A DNA stretch of 64,000 nt from Alicyclobacillus fastidiosus. GTDB taxonomy: Bacteria; Bacillota; Bacilli; Alicyclobacillales; Alicyclobacillaceae. The position numbers were made by a program, and so were the translations under genes. The stretch is taken from positions 5,136,501 through 5,200,500 of the forward strand of contig NZ_CP104067.1 of the NCBI RefSeq assembly GCF_026651875.1, read 5' to 3'. This document shows, one piece after another, positions 44,200 to 52,834 of this stretch; position 1 is the stretch's first letter; every line of letters starts with the position of its first letter. A model generated the notes under the pieces. That model saw nothing but the letters and a program-made list of their open reading frames with translations, made no database searches and was not told the DNA's origin.

Positions 44200-44348
44200 A
44201 AATTATGGACAGTAGGCCCCCCTGCACCAGGGGAGCCCTCTTCTCATCTACGATAATGTTGTCAATAAAACGTGGTTTGCGTCCATTGATCATTGACGAA
44301 CGAAACTGCGTCGTCATAGGACTTACGATCCGGCCGTAATACCTCGCT
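44200..44348 (-). pseudogene. Deletion remnant of a DUF4855 gene (relative of 61594-63789)
   Basis: Read on the minus strand, 19 bases (AGCGAGGTATTACGGCCGG, 44330-44348) equal positions 61755-61775 of the intact gene, encoding SEVLRP (residues 55-60). They run in the same frame directly into a near-identical copy of that gene's last ~21 codons (RKSYDDAVSFVNDQWTQTTFY), the TGA at 44262-44264 and then its downstream hairpin (44207-44236). About 650 codons are missing between the two parts. The piece is fused in frame to a Gfo/Idh fragment: one 57-codon frame runs from ATG 44435 to 44262. Confidence 0.85.
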
Positions 44349-44539
44349 TTCCTTTACCCGTCGAACAGACGGATGAAAACGTACAGAAAAGGCGATTTGC
44401 AAAAGAACGCCATGTTCGCAGCAAGCCCTAATCATCTGATGCGCGTCGCGAGATTGGTTGCGATGGGCTTATCGCAGAGAATGTGCTTTTTAGCCCTTGC
44501 CGCCACAATCCCAAATTCGGCGTGTTTCGTGTTCTCGCT
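44349..44539 (-). pseudogene. Gfo/Idh/MocA oxidoreductase remnant, N-terminal-domain piece
   Basis: Minus-strand frames spell NTKHAEFGIVAARAKKHILCDKPIATNLA and, after a frame change at a TGA near 44437, QMIRACCEHGVLLQIAFSVRFHPSVRRVKE. This is the classic EKP-type motif (here DKP) and following helix of the Rossmann domain in Gfo/Idh/MocA enzymes. It lacks the nucleotide-binding start and continues into the DUF4855 remnant. Clearly non-functional. Confidence 0.8.
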
Positions 44540-44766
44540 GCAAACGACGTCCGCAGCGCCTCATAAGCGTCGTCAGCGGTGACAATCGCCTGTCGGCCCG
44601 TTGCTATACACTCGAGGAAATGTTCGTGTTGCAATTGGTACGGATCGTACACGCGATGGACTTCGCCGAAGCACCACCGCAGGAAATCGAAATCGTGGAT
44701 GATCAGTCGACAATCTGCGTACCGCTGTTGGTAACACTGGCATACCAGTCATTCCAAGCCTGCGCC
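44536..44766 (-). pseudogene. Gfo/Idh/MocA oxidoreductase remnant, C-terminal-domain pieces
   Basis: The frames read DWYASVTNSGTQIVD, then with a frame change LIIHDFDFLRWCFGEVHRVY, then directly PYQLQHEHFLECIATGRQAIVTADDAYEALRTSFAA. The first parts match the NSGG...IHDIDLLRW...G region of these dehydrogenases and the last matches their C-terminal end, so roughly 90 codons between them are lost. It begins at the very end of the TIM-barrel isomerase gene, whose operon it once continued. Confidence 0.78.
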
Positions 44767-45597
44767 TCAAGCGGTCCCCATCTGTTCCTGCAATGTACGT
44801 AAAAACGACAGACTTTGGCGGACGCCTTCCAATTCGTCGCCGTCACCCTCATACTCAACCGACAATTTTCCCGGATATCTGATTGCCTCGAGCATCGATA
44901 AAATATCCTGAAAAGGAACGATGCCCGAACCACAGGCTACACCGGCGAAATACTCGCCTGTCGTCGCTGGCAGTCCTACTTCGCTTTTTACGAAGTCCTT
45001 CACGTGAACATGGCCAAGAAATCCCGACAATTCAGCCAAAGACTCCATCGGCTGTTGTCCTACTAGATAGAAATTGCCCACGTCGAACGTCGACCTCAAC
45101 TTGTCCGAACCGACTTCCTGGATCACCCGCTTCACCTGATCGCCCCGTCCGGCCAATAGTCCATGGTTCTCTAGCGCAAGTACGATTCCGTCATCCGTCT
45201 GCCGAGCCGCTGCTTTCAATCCTTCCACAATATACGAGAATGCGGATTCGAAATCGTATCCCTCTTTTAAATCACCGGAAAAGACTCGAACAACAGGAGC
45301 GCGAAGCTCACGGGCGAAGTCGATTCCGCGGCGCACCGACTGTAACTCGACAGCGCGCTGCGACGCATCGACACTGACAAAATCGTTGGTCACGGCATAA
45401 GCTGCGACCGTCATGTCGTTCTCCTGAATAAAGCGAAGGACAGCCGGCAATTCTGTGGCGACGTCCCGCCAGAACAAATCAAGCAGTTCCACGTGCCGAA
45501 CGTCGGCGTCTCGACATAATTTCAAAAAGTCGATCACCGTCCAGCCCTCGTTGTAAAACTTCCGGTGTACGCTCCACATGCTGACACATAATTCCAC
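44767..45597 (-). CDS. Sugar-phosphate isomerase/epimerase, xylose-isomerase-like TIM barrel
   Basis: A 276-residue AP-endonuclease-2/xylose-isomerase-type TIM barrel. Strand-end metal ligands are visible: ALENHG (Glu), FDVGNFY (Asp), GHVHVKDF (His-x-His-x-Lys-Asp) and LSVEYEG (Glu). These enzymes isomerise or epimerise sugars, ketoses or inositol derivatives. GTG 45597 is chosen, with GGAGG 11 bases upstream; the GTG four codons earlier overlaps that site. It follows a Gfo/Idh/MocA dehydrogenase by 93 bases, a pairing common in oxidative sugar and polyol pathways. Confidence 0.85.
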   Translation of the reverse strand: MELCVSMWSVHRKFYNEGWTVIDFLKLCRDADVRHVELLDLFWRDVATELPAVLRFIQENDMTVAAYAVTNDFVSVDASQRAVELQSVRRGIDFARELRAPVVRVFSGDLKEGYDFESAFSYIVEGLKAAARQTDDGIVLALENHGLLAGRGDQVKRVIQEVGSDKLRSTFDVGNFYLVGQQPMESLAELSGFLGHVHVKDFVKSEVGLPATTGEYFAGVACGSGIVPFQDILSMLEAIRYPGKLSVEYEGDGDELEGVRQSLSFLRTLQEQMGTA

Positions 45598-45690
45598 GAG
45601 TGATGCCACCTCCTGCGATTGATCCGCACAACGTTTAAGAAAAGAAGATTTTTACGAAATTGTCCGCAAAAGGTCTGAACGACCTCTAGC

Positions 45691-46764
45691 TTAAGGCGTT
45701 ACGGTTTCCATGTCCCGCACGTCAATTTCCTGCCGCATTTCGGAAGACCGGTTGATGGCGCTGAGTATCTGAACGACCTGTGCGCCTTGCAGCGCTGGAA
45801 TTAACGGTGTCTCACGATTCTTGACACAGTCGACGAAGTGGTTGATTTCGTCCGCGTAGAAGTCGTTGGGGACGATGTCGATCTTGCCCTCTGTGAAAAG
45901 CCGGTTCTGTTCTCCATAGAAGCACAATGGATCGATCGACAGCCCGCCTTTCGTCCCATAAACATCCACTTTGACCGCTTCGTCCTGTTGACCGTTCAGT
46001 GCCCAGCTCACTTCCAGGCTCAGCACCATGCCACCTGCGAACCGAATATAAGCCGTTGCAAAATCCTCGACATCAAATACCGAATTGTCTTGATTTGCCG
46101 CGTCGGCCGACCGCCATCGCCCAGTCATCATCGTTCCGTATTTGCCGATACCCTGGACCAATTGTCCAGAGACCCGCTCGGGCTGTTGCATGCCCGTCAT
46201 CCACCAGGCGAGATCGAGCACGTGAACGCCGATGTCCATGAGTGATCCGCCGCCAGACTTCGAGCTGTCCGTAAACCATCCGGTCGGTGTGCCGCGTCGG
46301 CGCAAAATTTTTGCTTTGACATAATAGACGTCACCGAGTGCATCGCTATCCACGAGATGTTTCAAGGCACGAGCTTCGTTGCGAAACCTGTGCGGCATAC
46401 CGATCATACAAATTCGGCCAGCCTTCTCCACCTCGCCAACCAACATCTGAGCCTCGATATAGTCGGTCGACAATGGTTTTTCCAACAACACGTCAACACC
46501 GTGCTGGATGGCGGTGAGCGCCAACGGCACGTGGGTCGTGTTTGGGGTACAAATGCTGACCGCATCCAACTGCTCATTGGCAAACATCTGGTCCACATCG
46601 GTGTAGACCGCAGGCACCCCGAAGCGGTTGGCCACTTGACGCGCACGCTGTTCGTTAAAGTCCATCACCGCAGCCAAACTGACATTTTCATTCTTCTGGT
46701 AATTAGGCAAATGAGCAATCTCTGCGATTGACCCGACGCCAATTACCCCCACCTTAATCGTCAT
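45691..46764 (-). CDS. Gfo/Idh/MocA-family NAD(P)-dependent dehydrogenase
   Basis: A 357-residue oxidoreductase. The N-terminal Rossmann fold has GVIGVGSIAEIAHLP, the substrate/cofactor motif is EKPLS and the C-terminal alpha/beta domain has SGGGSLMDIGVHVLDLAWWMTG with the catalytic Asp/His pair. Substrates are usually sugars, inositols or glycosides; not assignable here. ATG 46764 (GAGGAG upstream) overlaps the end of the ROK kinase gene by 11 bases, so the two are translationally coupled. The neighbours suggest a role in amino-sugar or glycoside breakdown. Confidence 0.9.
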   Translation of the reverse strand: MTIKVGVIGVGSIAEIAHLPNYQKNENVSLAAVMDFNEQRARQVANRFGVPAVYTDVDQMFANEQLDAVSICTPNTTHVPLALTAIQHGVDVLLEKPLSTDYIEAQMLVGEVEKAGRICMIGMPHRFRNEARALKHLVDSDALGDVYYVKAKILRRRGTPTGWFTDSSKSGGGSLMDIGVHVLDLAWWMTGMQQPERVSGQLVQGIGKYGTMMTGRWRSADAANQDNSVFDVEDFATAYIRFAGGMVLSLEVSWALNGQQDEAVKVDVYGTKGGLSIDPLCFYGEQNRLFTEGKIDIVPNDFYADEINHFVDCVKNRETPLIPALQGAQVVQILSAINRSSEMRQEIDVRDMETVTP

Positions 46765-47722
46765 GTCCTTCACTCCTCATCCATCCGCATTGATAAACAA
46801 AGGGTTGTAACGCAGCGCCAATCAGACCTGCATCGGCGCCAAACTTCGCACACACCACTTCTGTTGCCCCGACGAGCGACGGCATGCCCTGTTGACCAAT
46901 GCGCTTCCGCAAGGATTCGAACAGCCAGGGACCTTGTTCCATCACGCCACCTCCCAACACGATCATCTGTGGGTTAAACGTGTGAATGAGGCTGATACAT
47001 GCCGTCGACAGGGCACCAATCATGTCCGCAATCACCGCCCGGGCGCTTGCGTCTCCTGCGCGGGCGGCCTCGAACACCGACGGCGCGTCGATCCATCGGG
47101 AATCGTCTGTCGCATCGATGCCCAAGCGCTGGCGCATCATTCGAGCAATTCCTGTCCCTGACGCATAGAGTTCAAGACAGCCGCGGCTGCCACAATTACA
47201 GGCAGGCCCCTGAAAATCGACCGAAATATGACCGAACTCACAGGCTCCACCCCAAGTGCCACGAACAATACCGGATTCGTTGCAAGCGGCTCCCCCCACC
47301 CCCGTACCAAGCGCAAGCATCAGCACATTCTGTCTACCAGCAGCAACACCAATTGATACTTCCGCCAGTAGATGGGCATTCACGTCGTTGTCCACCCAAA
47401 CCGGCAAATTCGCCGAGGCTGATAACAACTCCCCCAACTTGACGCCGGTCCAGTCGCGGATGTTGGGAGTACCGGAAACGACAATTCCTTCAGCGAAGTT
47501 GACCTGCCCCGCAGTTCCGACCCCAATCCCAGCGGGGCAACAGTCCTGCGTCTGTCCGAACAGAACAACCTCTCTGACCATCTCACACGTTGTCTCGACG
47601 ACGCCATCCCGGCTGTCAAACGGCGTCGTCCTTCGTACCCGATGAACGACGGTTCCATCCTCCCGAACTAGTCCAGCCAGGATTTTGGTAGCCCCAATAT
47701 CGATTCCAACGCTATAACGCAA
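46754..47722 (-). CDS. ROK-family sugar kinase, probable N-acetylmannosamine or N-acetylglucosamine kinase
   Basis: A 322-residue kinase with no N-terminal helix-turn-helix, so an enzyme and not a ROK repressor. The ATP motif is DIGATKILAGL, substrate-side motifs are DNDVNAHLLAE and GTGVGGA, the catalytic and sugar-binding E-x-GH is CEFGHISVD and the zinc motif CNCGSRGCLE is complete. Because nanE lies 34 bases upstream in the same operon, phosphorylation of ManNAc (NanK-like) is the best guess; GlcNAc or glucose are alternatives. The start is TTG 47722. Confidence 0.9.
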   Translation of the reverse strand: MRYSVGIDIGATKILAGLVREDGTVVHRVRRTTPFDSRDGVVETTCEMVREVVLFGQTQDCCPAGIGVGTAGQVNFAEGIVVSGTPNIRDWTGVKLGELLSASANLPVWVDNDVNAHLLAEVSIGVAAGRQNVLMLALGTGVGGAACNESGIVRGTWGGACEFGHISVDFQGPACNCGSRGCLELYASGTGIARMMRQRLGIDATDDSRWIDAPSVFEAARAGDASARAVIADMIGALSTACISLIHTFNPQMIVLGGGVMEQGPWLFESLRKRIGQQGMPSLVGATEVVCAKFGADAGLIGAALQPFVYQCGWMRSEGHDD

Positions 47723-47756
47723 TTCTGCACCACCACCAACAATCGCGAGTGTACCG

Positions 47757-48482
47757 TCATGGAGCCGATTGATTCACGGACTCCTGAACCTGCTTTATAC
47801 GATCGACAAAATTTCGCGTGATTACCTGTGGCCGCGTAATCGCAGAACCCACGACGACGCTTATACACCCCAGTTCGATACAGCGTGCGGCCTCTTCCGG
47901 AGTGCTGATATGTCCCTCCGCAATGACAGGAACATCGACGTGCCTGACTAAACTTTCGATTAAATCAAAGTTCGGATTCGAAAAATTTTTACTATATTGG
48001 GTATAGCCGGACATGGTCGAGGCCACAAGGTCAAACCCCAGTCCAGCGGCTTCAATCCCCTCCTCTAGGGTTGATACGTCCGCCATCAGGATCACATCTG
48101 GAAATTGGTTGCGAATCTGCTGGACGAGTTTTGGAAGCGTCAGTCCGTTCGGACGCAACCGTGACGTCGCATCCATGGACACCACGTCGGCGCCGGCTGT
48201 CACGACCTCCGCTACCTCGCGCATGGTTGGCGTAATGTACACCAAGGTGTCCGCGTATGTACGTTTGACAATGCCGACGACGGGAAGGTCAACTTCCGTT
48301 TTGATTTGTCGAATATCTTCGGCGCCGTTCGCACGAATGCCAACAGCGCCGCCCGCTGCTGCCGCCACCGCCATTCGCGGCATGATGTTTGCTCCATGCA
48401 GTGGTTCATCGTCGAGCGCCTGACATGAGACAATCAACCCGCCACGAACCCTTTCGATCAATCTATCCATTCCATGAGACAT
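47757..48482 (-). CDS. nanE: N-acetylmannosamine-6-phosphate 2-epimerase
   Basis: A 241-residue TIM barrel of the NanE family, converting ManNAc-6-P to GlcNAc-6-P. Family landmarks: GGLIVSCQALDDEPLHG at the start with the active-site region, VGIRANGAEDI, the catalytic Lys in GIVKRTY, SMDATSRLRP and IAEGHISTPEEA. AAAGGAGGG precedes ATG 48482. First gene of nanE-ROK kinase-Gfo/Idh-TIM barrel. No sialate lyase (nanA) or nagA/nagB is in the window, so the source of ManNAc and the later steps are unresolved. Confidence 0.93.
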   Translation of the reverse strand: MSHGMDRLIERVRGGLIVSCQALDDEPLHGANIMPRMAVAAAAGGAVGIRANGAEDIRQIKTEVDLPVVGIVKRTYADTLVYITPTMREVAEVVTAGADVVSMDATSRLRPNGLTLPKLVQQIRNQFPDVILMADVSTLEEGIEAAGLGFDLVASTMSGYTQYSKNFSNPNFDLIESLVRHVDVPVIAEGHISTPEEAARCIELGCISVVVGSAITRPQVITRNFVDRIKQVQESVNQSAP

Positions 48483-48525
48483 CACCAAACCCTCCTTTCT
48501 GGCCATCTTGTAATCCTTAGAAGAG

Positions 48526-48579
48526 ATATTCCACTTTGTAACGGAGTAATCCTTCATTTTAAATATAAGAGTGGAATAT
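48526..48579. promoter_or_regulatory. Split inverted repeat upstream of nanE, candidate RpiR operator
   Basis: ATATTCCACT (48526-48535) and its exact complement AGTGGAATAT (48570-48579) are 44 bases apart, about four helical turns, in the divergent region between nanE and the plus-strand phosphoesterase remnant. A 9/10 match, AGTGGAAAAT, occurs in the leader of the transporter operon (58843-58852). Confidence 0.5.
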
Positions 48580-48626
48580 TTTTTTATACGAGAATAAGAA
48601 TTGTCTCAATTGAGGAGGATGAACAC

Positions 48627-49157
48627 ATGCGCGTTGCCTTTACTTCAGATCTGCACTTCATGGCATGGGCAGAAACACTTGAACCTGTCAATTCTGTTCC
48701 CGGACTCTACCACGCCTTACACGACATCTCCGAGCAAAATCCAGACATTTTGGTCATCAATGGAGATTTCACCAACGGCAAAGTTCGCGATTACAACCTG
48801 GCCATCCGTGCGCGACTGCTGGTGTTTCTCCATCAGCCAGTCGACAACACGGTCGCGAACTCTCAACATACATGCTTTCAAAGCGAAGAAATCAGAGCCG
48901 TGCTCAAGGAGCGGCCCAATACGTTTCTGATCAGCGGACACACCCACCAGCGAATGGATCAGCCGACCCAATTCATTCTCGAGGATGGAGTGCCTTACGT
49001 AGGTGGAGGGTGTGTCCTCGATGACAACCACAAAGCCGCTTTATCAAACTGGCGCCGGCGTCGACGACGTTTCGCATTCGAGATCACAAAGCGATGCGAT
49101 GGTTGGACAGTTATCAAATTTTCATTCCATAATTTAACAGGTAGGACTGACCTTTAA
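48627..49157 (+). pseudogene. Metallophosphoesterase with an internal deletion
   Basis: A 176-codon open frame with an excellent start (GGAGG 9 bases before ATG 48627). It keeps TSDLHF (D-x-H), NGDFT, FLHQP and SGHTHQR (GHxH), but the central block holding GNHE is gone: NGDFTNGKVRDYNLAIRARL jumps straight to VFLHQPVDNTV. Compared with the related 43055-44077 protein, about 90-110 residues are missing in frame. Without the metal-bridging Asn/His it is very unlikely to be active, hence called a pseudogene. It is transcribed away from nanE. Confidence 0.8.
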
Positions 49158-49188
49158 ACGCTTACAACGCAATCCCGAAGCCGCTCGG

Positions 49189-50061
49189 TCAATACATCTT
49201 GTCTAAGACAGATTTGGCGCTCTTATTCAGTGCCTCGAACGTGGATGTCCGCTGTTTTAGGGACACAATCGTCGACAGAATGTCCAACACGTGAATTTGT
49301 GCGAGTTTTGATGCGAACGCACCGCCTTGCAAAGGGGTCTCTTTCGAGGCCGCAAGTAAGATCGCATTTGCGTAAGACGTGATGGGGGATCGGGCGTGGC
49401 CGGTCAAACAAATGACGTACGCACCGTTCTCCTTTGCGATTCTCAACGCGTCGACCAAGTCCTTCGTACTTCCGGATGTGGAGATCCCGAGGATGACATC
49501 CGATTCCGTTGTCATCGCACAATTCATCGCGATAATATGGCCGTCTGACGCAGCGTGCGAGTCGAACCCGAGGCGCATGAAGCGGTACTGTGCGTCGGCA
49601 GCAGTGATGCCAGAGGAGCCAACGCCAAAAAAGAAATGGCGCTTTCCAGCAATCAGCGCGTCCGTGGCTTTTTGCAACTCCGACTCTTGCAGAAGGCTGA
49701 GCGTGTCGTCCAGAGTTTGTCTGTTGAACATCGTCATTTTTCGACACACCACGTCGATAGAGTCGTCTTCTTCGATTTTTCCGTACACCTGTTGACTGGG
49801 ACTTACCAAGTCTTGTGCAATCGCCATCTTGAATTCCTGAAATCCACGGTAGCCCAGCTTGCGGCAGAAACGAATCACCGTCGTCTCGCCCACCTCTGCC
49901 GCCTCCGCCAAGTCAGTGACCGAAGAATAGACCGTGTTGCTCGGATTGTCGAGTACAGCTTGGGCCACTTTCTGTTCCGCGTTCGATAGGGATGGCAAGA
50001 TACTGTAAATCATCGCCAGGGAATTCGCCGTAGTCTGCGTCTTTTCGATATCTCGTTTCAT
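49189..50061 (-). CDS. RpiR/MurR-family transcriptional regulator
   Basis: A 290-residue regulator. The N-terminal helix-turn-helix has VTDLAEAAEVGETTVIRFCRKLGYRGFQEFK and the C-terminal SIS domain has FFFGVGSSGITAADAQ and GISTSGSTKDLVDALR, which bind phosphorylated (amino) sugars. It most likely controls the adjoining transporter/GH20 operon and the nanE operon in response to a HexNAc phosphate. ATG 50061 follows GAGGAG by about 3-4 bases. The upstream isomerase pseudogene ends only 11 bases before it. Confidence 0.92.
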   Translation of the reverse strand: MKRDIEKTQTTANSLAMIYSILPSLSNAEQKVAQAVLDNPSNTVYSSVTDLAEAAEVGETTVIRFCRKLGYRGFQEFKMAIAQDLVSPSQQVYGKIEEDDSIDVVCRKMTMFNRQTLDDTLSLLQESELQKATDALIAGKRHFFFGVGSSGITAADAQYRFMRLGFDSHAASDGHIIAMNCAMTTESDVILGISTSGSTKDLVDALRIAKENGAYVICLTGHARSPITSYANAILLAASKETPLQGGAFASKLAQIHVLDILSTIVSLKQRTSTFEALNKSAKSVLDKMY

Positions 50062-50072
50062 GCTCTCCTCAT

Positions 50073-50786
50073 CTATCCCTTCTTTTCGATCTCGTCATAC
50101 ATGCGACACAAAGCATGAAGAGATCTTATGGTTTCTAACACGTTGTAGATGCGTAAATCGTCCCCGAGGGAATCTCCGCCGTCAGATATTCGTTGTAACC
50201 ATTGTCATACAACGCGCGAAGCACAACATCCCAATTCACGTCCCCTCTGAACAAGGAAACGAACCCGCGGATGTTGCCAATGTCGTTCCGAAAATCCTTG
50301 ACGTGAACTCTGCGGATACGATTGCCCAAGATATGGATCCACTGTTCCGGATATCCGTTCGGCAAAAACGTTCCCGATGTCGAAATAGACCTGAATTTCT
50401 TTGTGATTGATCTCGTCGATGAACTGTCTCATTTCCAATGGACTCAGCAAAAACCGGTTCCAGACGTTCTCAATGGCAATCGCCACGCCAGTCCCTGCCA
50501 CTTCGTCGGCCAAACGGCTGCACGCCAGTTGAGCTCGCTCATACGCCTGTTCGTAGGAAACTTCCTCCGTCACCAATCCAGGCACAACGAGGACGGTATC
50601 GGCGCCAACCTCAAGCGCGAGCTGGATCATCTGACGAACGACTTCTTCCGCACGTGCACGAATGGCCGGGCTGGAATCCGTCAATGGATATTTTCCAGAG
50701 TAAATCTGTCGACACGCTCGGTATCGACACCCCACAATCCACGGCGGGTCGGATTGCCTGTCGTCAGCTTCCCGTCCCCACGTCAA
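50073..50786 (-). pseudogene. Broken sugar-phosphate isomerase/epimerase (TIM barrel)
   Basis: Three frames must be joined to read it: YSGKYPLTDSSPAIRARAEEVV to AIAIENVWNRFLLSP and QVYFDIGNVF; then (change near 50365) PNGYPEQWIHILGNRIRRVHVKDF to NEYLTAEIPSG; then (change near 50160) DDLRIYNVLETIRSLHALCRMYDE, ending at TAG 50073. The motifs (IENVWN, FDIGN, HVKDF, TAEI) match UlaE/hexulose-6-phosphate isomerase-like barrels. The N-terminal third is not recognisable. With two frameshifts and a degraded start it is inactive, yet it still sits in line between GH20 and the regulator. Confidence 0.8.
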
Positions 50787-50808
50787 GTCGAAAAGGGCCC
50801 TGCCAATT

Positions 50809-52773
50809 TTACCAATGATCTGCCCATTCTGGCATCGCGGCTTCGTCCCAAGTCGTCAGGGCAGCCCGAATGAAACGGTCGGCTGCTTGGTCAAACTCTG
50901 CGCCTGGTTCGTCTGCCTGAACCGCCCAGAAACTCTGTGCAGCGTGCACATGTGCGATATACTGGTGAATTTCCAAAGGCCATTTGACACTGGCGAAGTG
51001 ACCAATCCACGTCGTCTGCATCATCCCCTTTGCCCCAACCGTCGCGGCGTATTTGGCAAACGTGCAAATGTTTCGCGGATTCCACCAAGTTGCTCCAACA
51101 ACGTCGAAGCCCGCCTTCATCAACTGCTCCGTCGAGACATACTGGCGGAACGGGACGTACTGCCAATCGACCATCACGATGTCCGGCGGCAGTTTTGAGA
51201 TCTCGCCAGCCACGTCCGGACTGAACGCGACATCCGCCCACATCCAAGGGCGGATACCCTGATCCGTGAGGAACTTCGCGATCTTGCGCACGTCTTCAAC
51301 AAACAAGGATGAGAAACCGATGCCTTTCCCGCGATTCGATTTAGGAAATTCGCCGACCATTCGGACTTCGTCGTGACCGATGTGAAACGCCGAAGGTCGC
51401 AAAAGGTCAATGGCCTCCTGGTAGATTTCAAAGAGGACTTCGTATGTCCTTGGAGCAAGTGGATTGTACGCGTACGGCACGCTCGTGTCTTCGCAAATGT
51501 CCATGTTTCGTCCATGGCAGAAAAGCCATGCAGAATGTCCGAGCGATTGGATAAGGGGAATGACGTCCACGTAGGCGTCTTGCAGCATTTGCTGGACAGC
51601 CCGGAGGTTTGCGCGCGTTCCTGCCTCTGGTTGCCATATTTCCGGATGCGACAACCAGCGGGTCATGGAACATTCGAGTACCACCGTATTGAATTTCAGC
51701 CGCCCGATGACATTCCCTATCAACTCCCGCATGTGTTGCAACGACAGAAAGTCGACGAAAATGTGTACGCAGCGCTCGGGAAGCTCCGGCCAGTCCCGAA
51801 TGGTGCACGTCGGCAGGACAAGGTCTCCTTCACTCGGAAACATTTGAATGACGGTCTGCGTAGCGTAGAAGAGTCCCCGCTCCGTGTTCGCTGCACATAC
51901 ACATAGATGCTTCGAAATGTATACGATGTATCCTTCTTTATGCTCTGGGACCGGGGGTATATCCAACCCAGTCAGGTCGCGAAGTTCCTGCAGATCTTCG
52001 GCGAGTGTCGCAATCACCGCAGTGCTGTCTCTCTGCATATCAAAATCCGTACGAACATTCAACGGTACGCCGAGGCGACCGGTGAGCACCTCTTGTAAAT
52101 TGCCGCACGCCCGAATCGCCGACCGACCTGACCGCGCGAGGACGCATAGAGTGCTCTCTGGAGAGATCTGAAACTGATCCGTTCCCCAGTTAACCTCCTT
52201 CGGTGTTGGAATCACCTTTGCGCGCAGGTCCGTTCTCCGGCCGTCGTTCGCCCGCGAATCCTCCGTCCACGCTTCTTCGGTCGGCGAGCCGTCCCTGACG
52301 TCTACGCTCCACCATCGACTCTCTCCCAGTCCCCCAGAGGTGAAGGAGATAGCAAACAAGGTCCCCTCCGTGCTCCCCTCGGGCACACGGGTGTGCAGCT
52401 CCACGAGGGTCCATTCAGTTTCCGAAAGCACGTGCGACGACATTGCCCTTTTCAAAAGCTTGCCTTGTCGATTCATGAAAAACAGTCGCAACTGTGCGGT
52501 GGTATCTCCCACAGTCTTGACCCAACCGCGAACGGTAAGCGACGGCTCTCCGCGCACGTCAATCTTCTGCCAAACGTATTCGGCGCTTCTGCCCTTTCCG
52601 CGGACAATTTGAACATGCCCCGTTTCGCCGGTCGGCCCTGCGGCCAACTCGACGGCGTAGTCATCACACGTCGTTTCAGGATTGATTGACCATCCATCGG
52701 CTGCCTTTGTACCCGTCGCTCCTGGCGTAAAGTCTGGATTGCAGACGAACTTTTTCTGACTTTGGCCGACCAC
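50809..52773 (-). CDS. Family GH20-type beta-N-acetylhexosaminidase, cytoplasmic
   Basis: A 654-residue enzyme. Residues 1 to ~165 form a beta-rich, carbohydrate-binding-like module, ~185-330 the alpha/beta domain that precedes GH20 catalytic barrels (VIPTPKEVNWG, EGYIVYIS, GLFYATQTVIQM) and from ~335 the TIM barrel. The catalytic Asp-Glu pair is D468-E469 in FHIGHDEV, where family members usually have HIGGDE. It would remove terminal beta-GlcNAc/GalNAc (or ManNAc) by substrate-assisted catalysis. No signal peptide is present, so it acts on imported oligosaccharides. GTG 52773 (GGAGG 8 bases upstream) is preferred to the GTG inside the site. Confidence 0.85.
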   Translation of the reverse strand: MVGQSQKKFVCNPDFTPGATGTKAADGWSINPETTCDDYAVELAAGPTGETGHVQIVRGKGRSAEYVWQKIDVRGEPSLTVRGWVKTVGDTTAQLRLFFMNRQGKLLKRAMSSHVLSETEWTLVELHTRVPEGSTEGTLFAISFTSGGLGESRWWSVDVRDGSPTEEAWTEDSRANDGRRTDLRAKVIPTPKEVNWGTDQFQISPESTLCVLARSGRSAIRACGNLQEVLTGRLGVPLNVRTDFDMQRDSTAVIATLAEDLQELRDLTGLDIPPVPEHKEGYIVYISKHLCVCAANTERGLFYATQTVIQMFPSEGDLVLPTCTIRDWPELPERCVHIFVDFLSLQHMRELIGNVIGRLKFNTVVLECSMTRWLSHPEIWQPEAGTRANLRAVQQMLQDAYVDVIPLIQSLGHSAWLFCHGRNMDICEDTSVPYAYNPLAPRTYEVLFEIYQEAIDLLRPSAFHIGHDEVRMVGEFPKSNRGKGIGFSSLFVEDVRKIAKFLTDQGIRPWMWADVAFSPDVAGEISKLPPDIVMVDWQYVPFRQYVSTEQLMKAGFDVVGATWWNPRNICTFAKYAATVGAKGMMQTTWIGHFASVKWPLEIHQYIAHVHAAQSFWAVQADEPGAEFDQAADRFIRAALTTWDEAAMPEWADHW

Positions 52774-52834
52774 AAACGACACCTCCGCTCAGTCTTGGAT
52801 TGGCTCTATTTACCAGTATTTACACCGGTACCCA

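Noticed and set aside
42352..44348. Complete prophage or integrative element at tRNA-Pro
   Set aside because: Only the N-terminal part of one integrase is present; no structural, replication or conjugation genes and no second attachment repeat was found.
44767..48482. Sialic acid catabolic (nan) operon in the strict sense
   Set aside because: NanE and a ROK kinase are present, but there is no sialate lyase, sialidase or sialic acid transporter; the GH20 and Opp-type importer suggest another HexNAc source.
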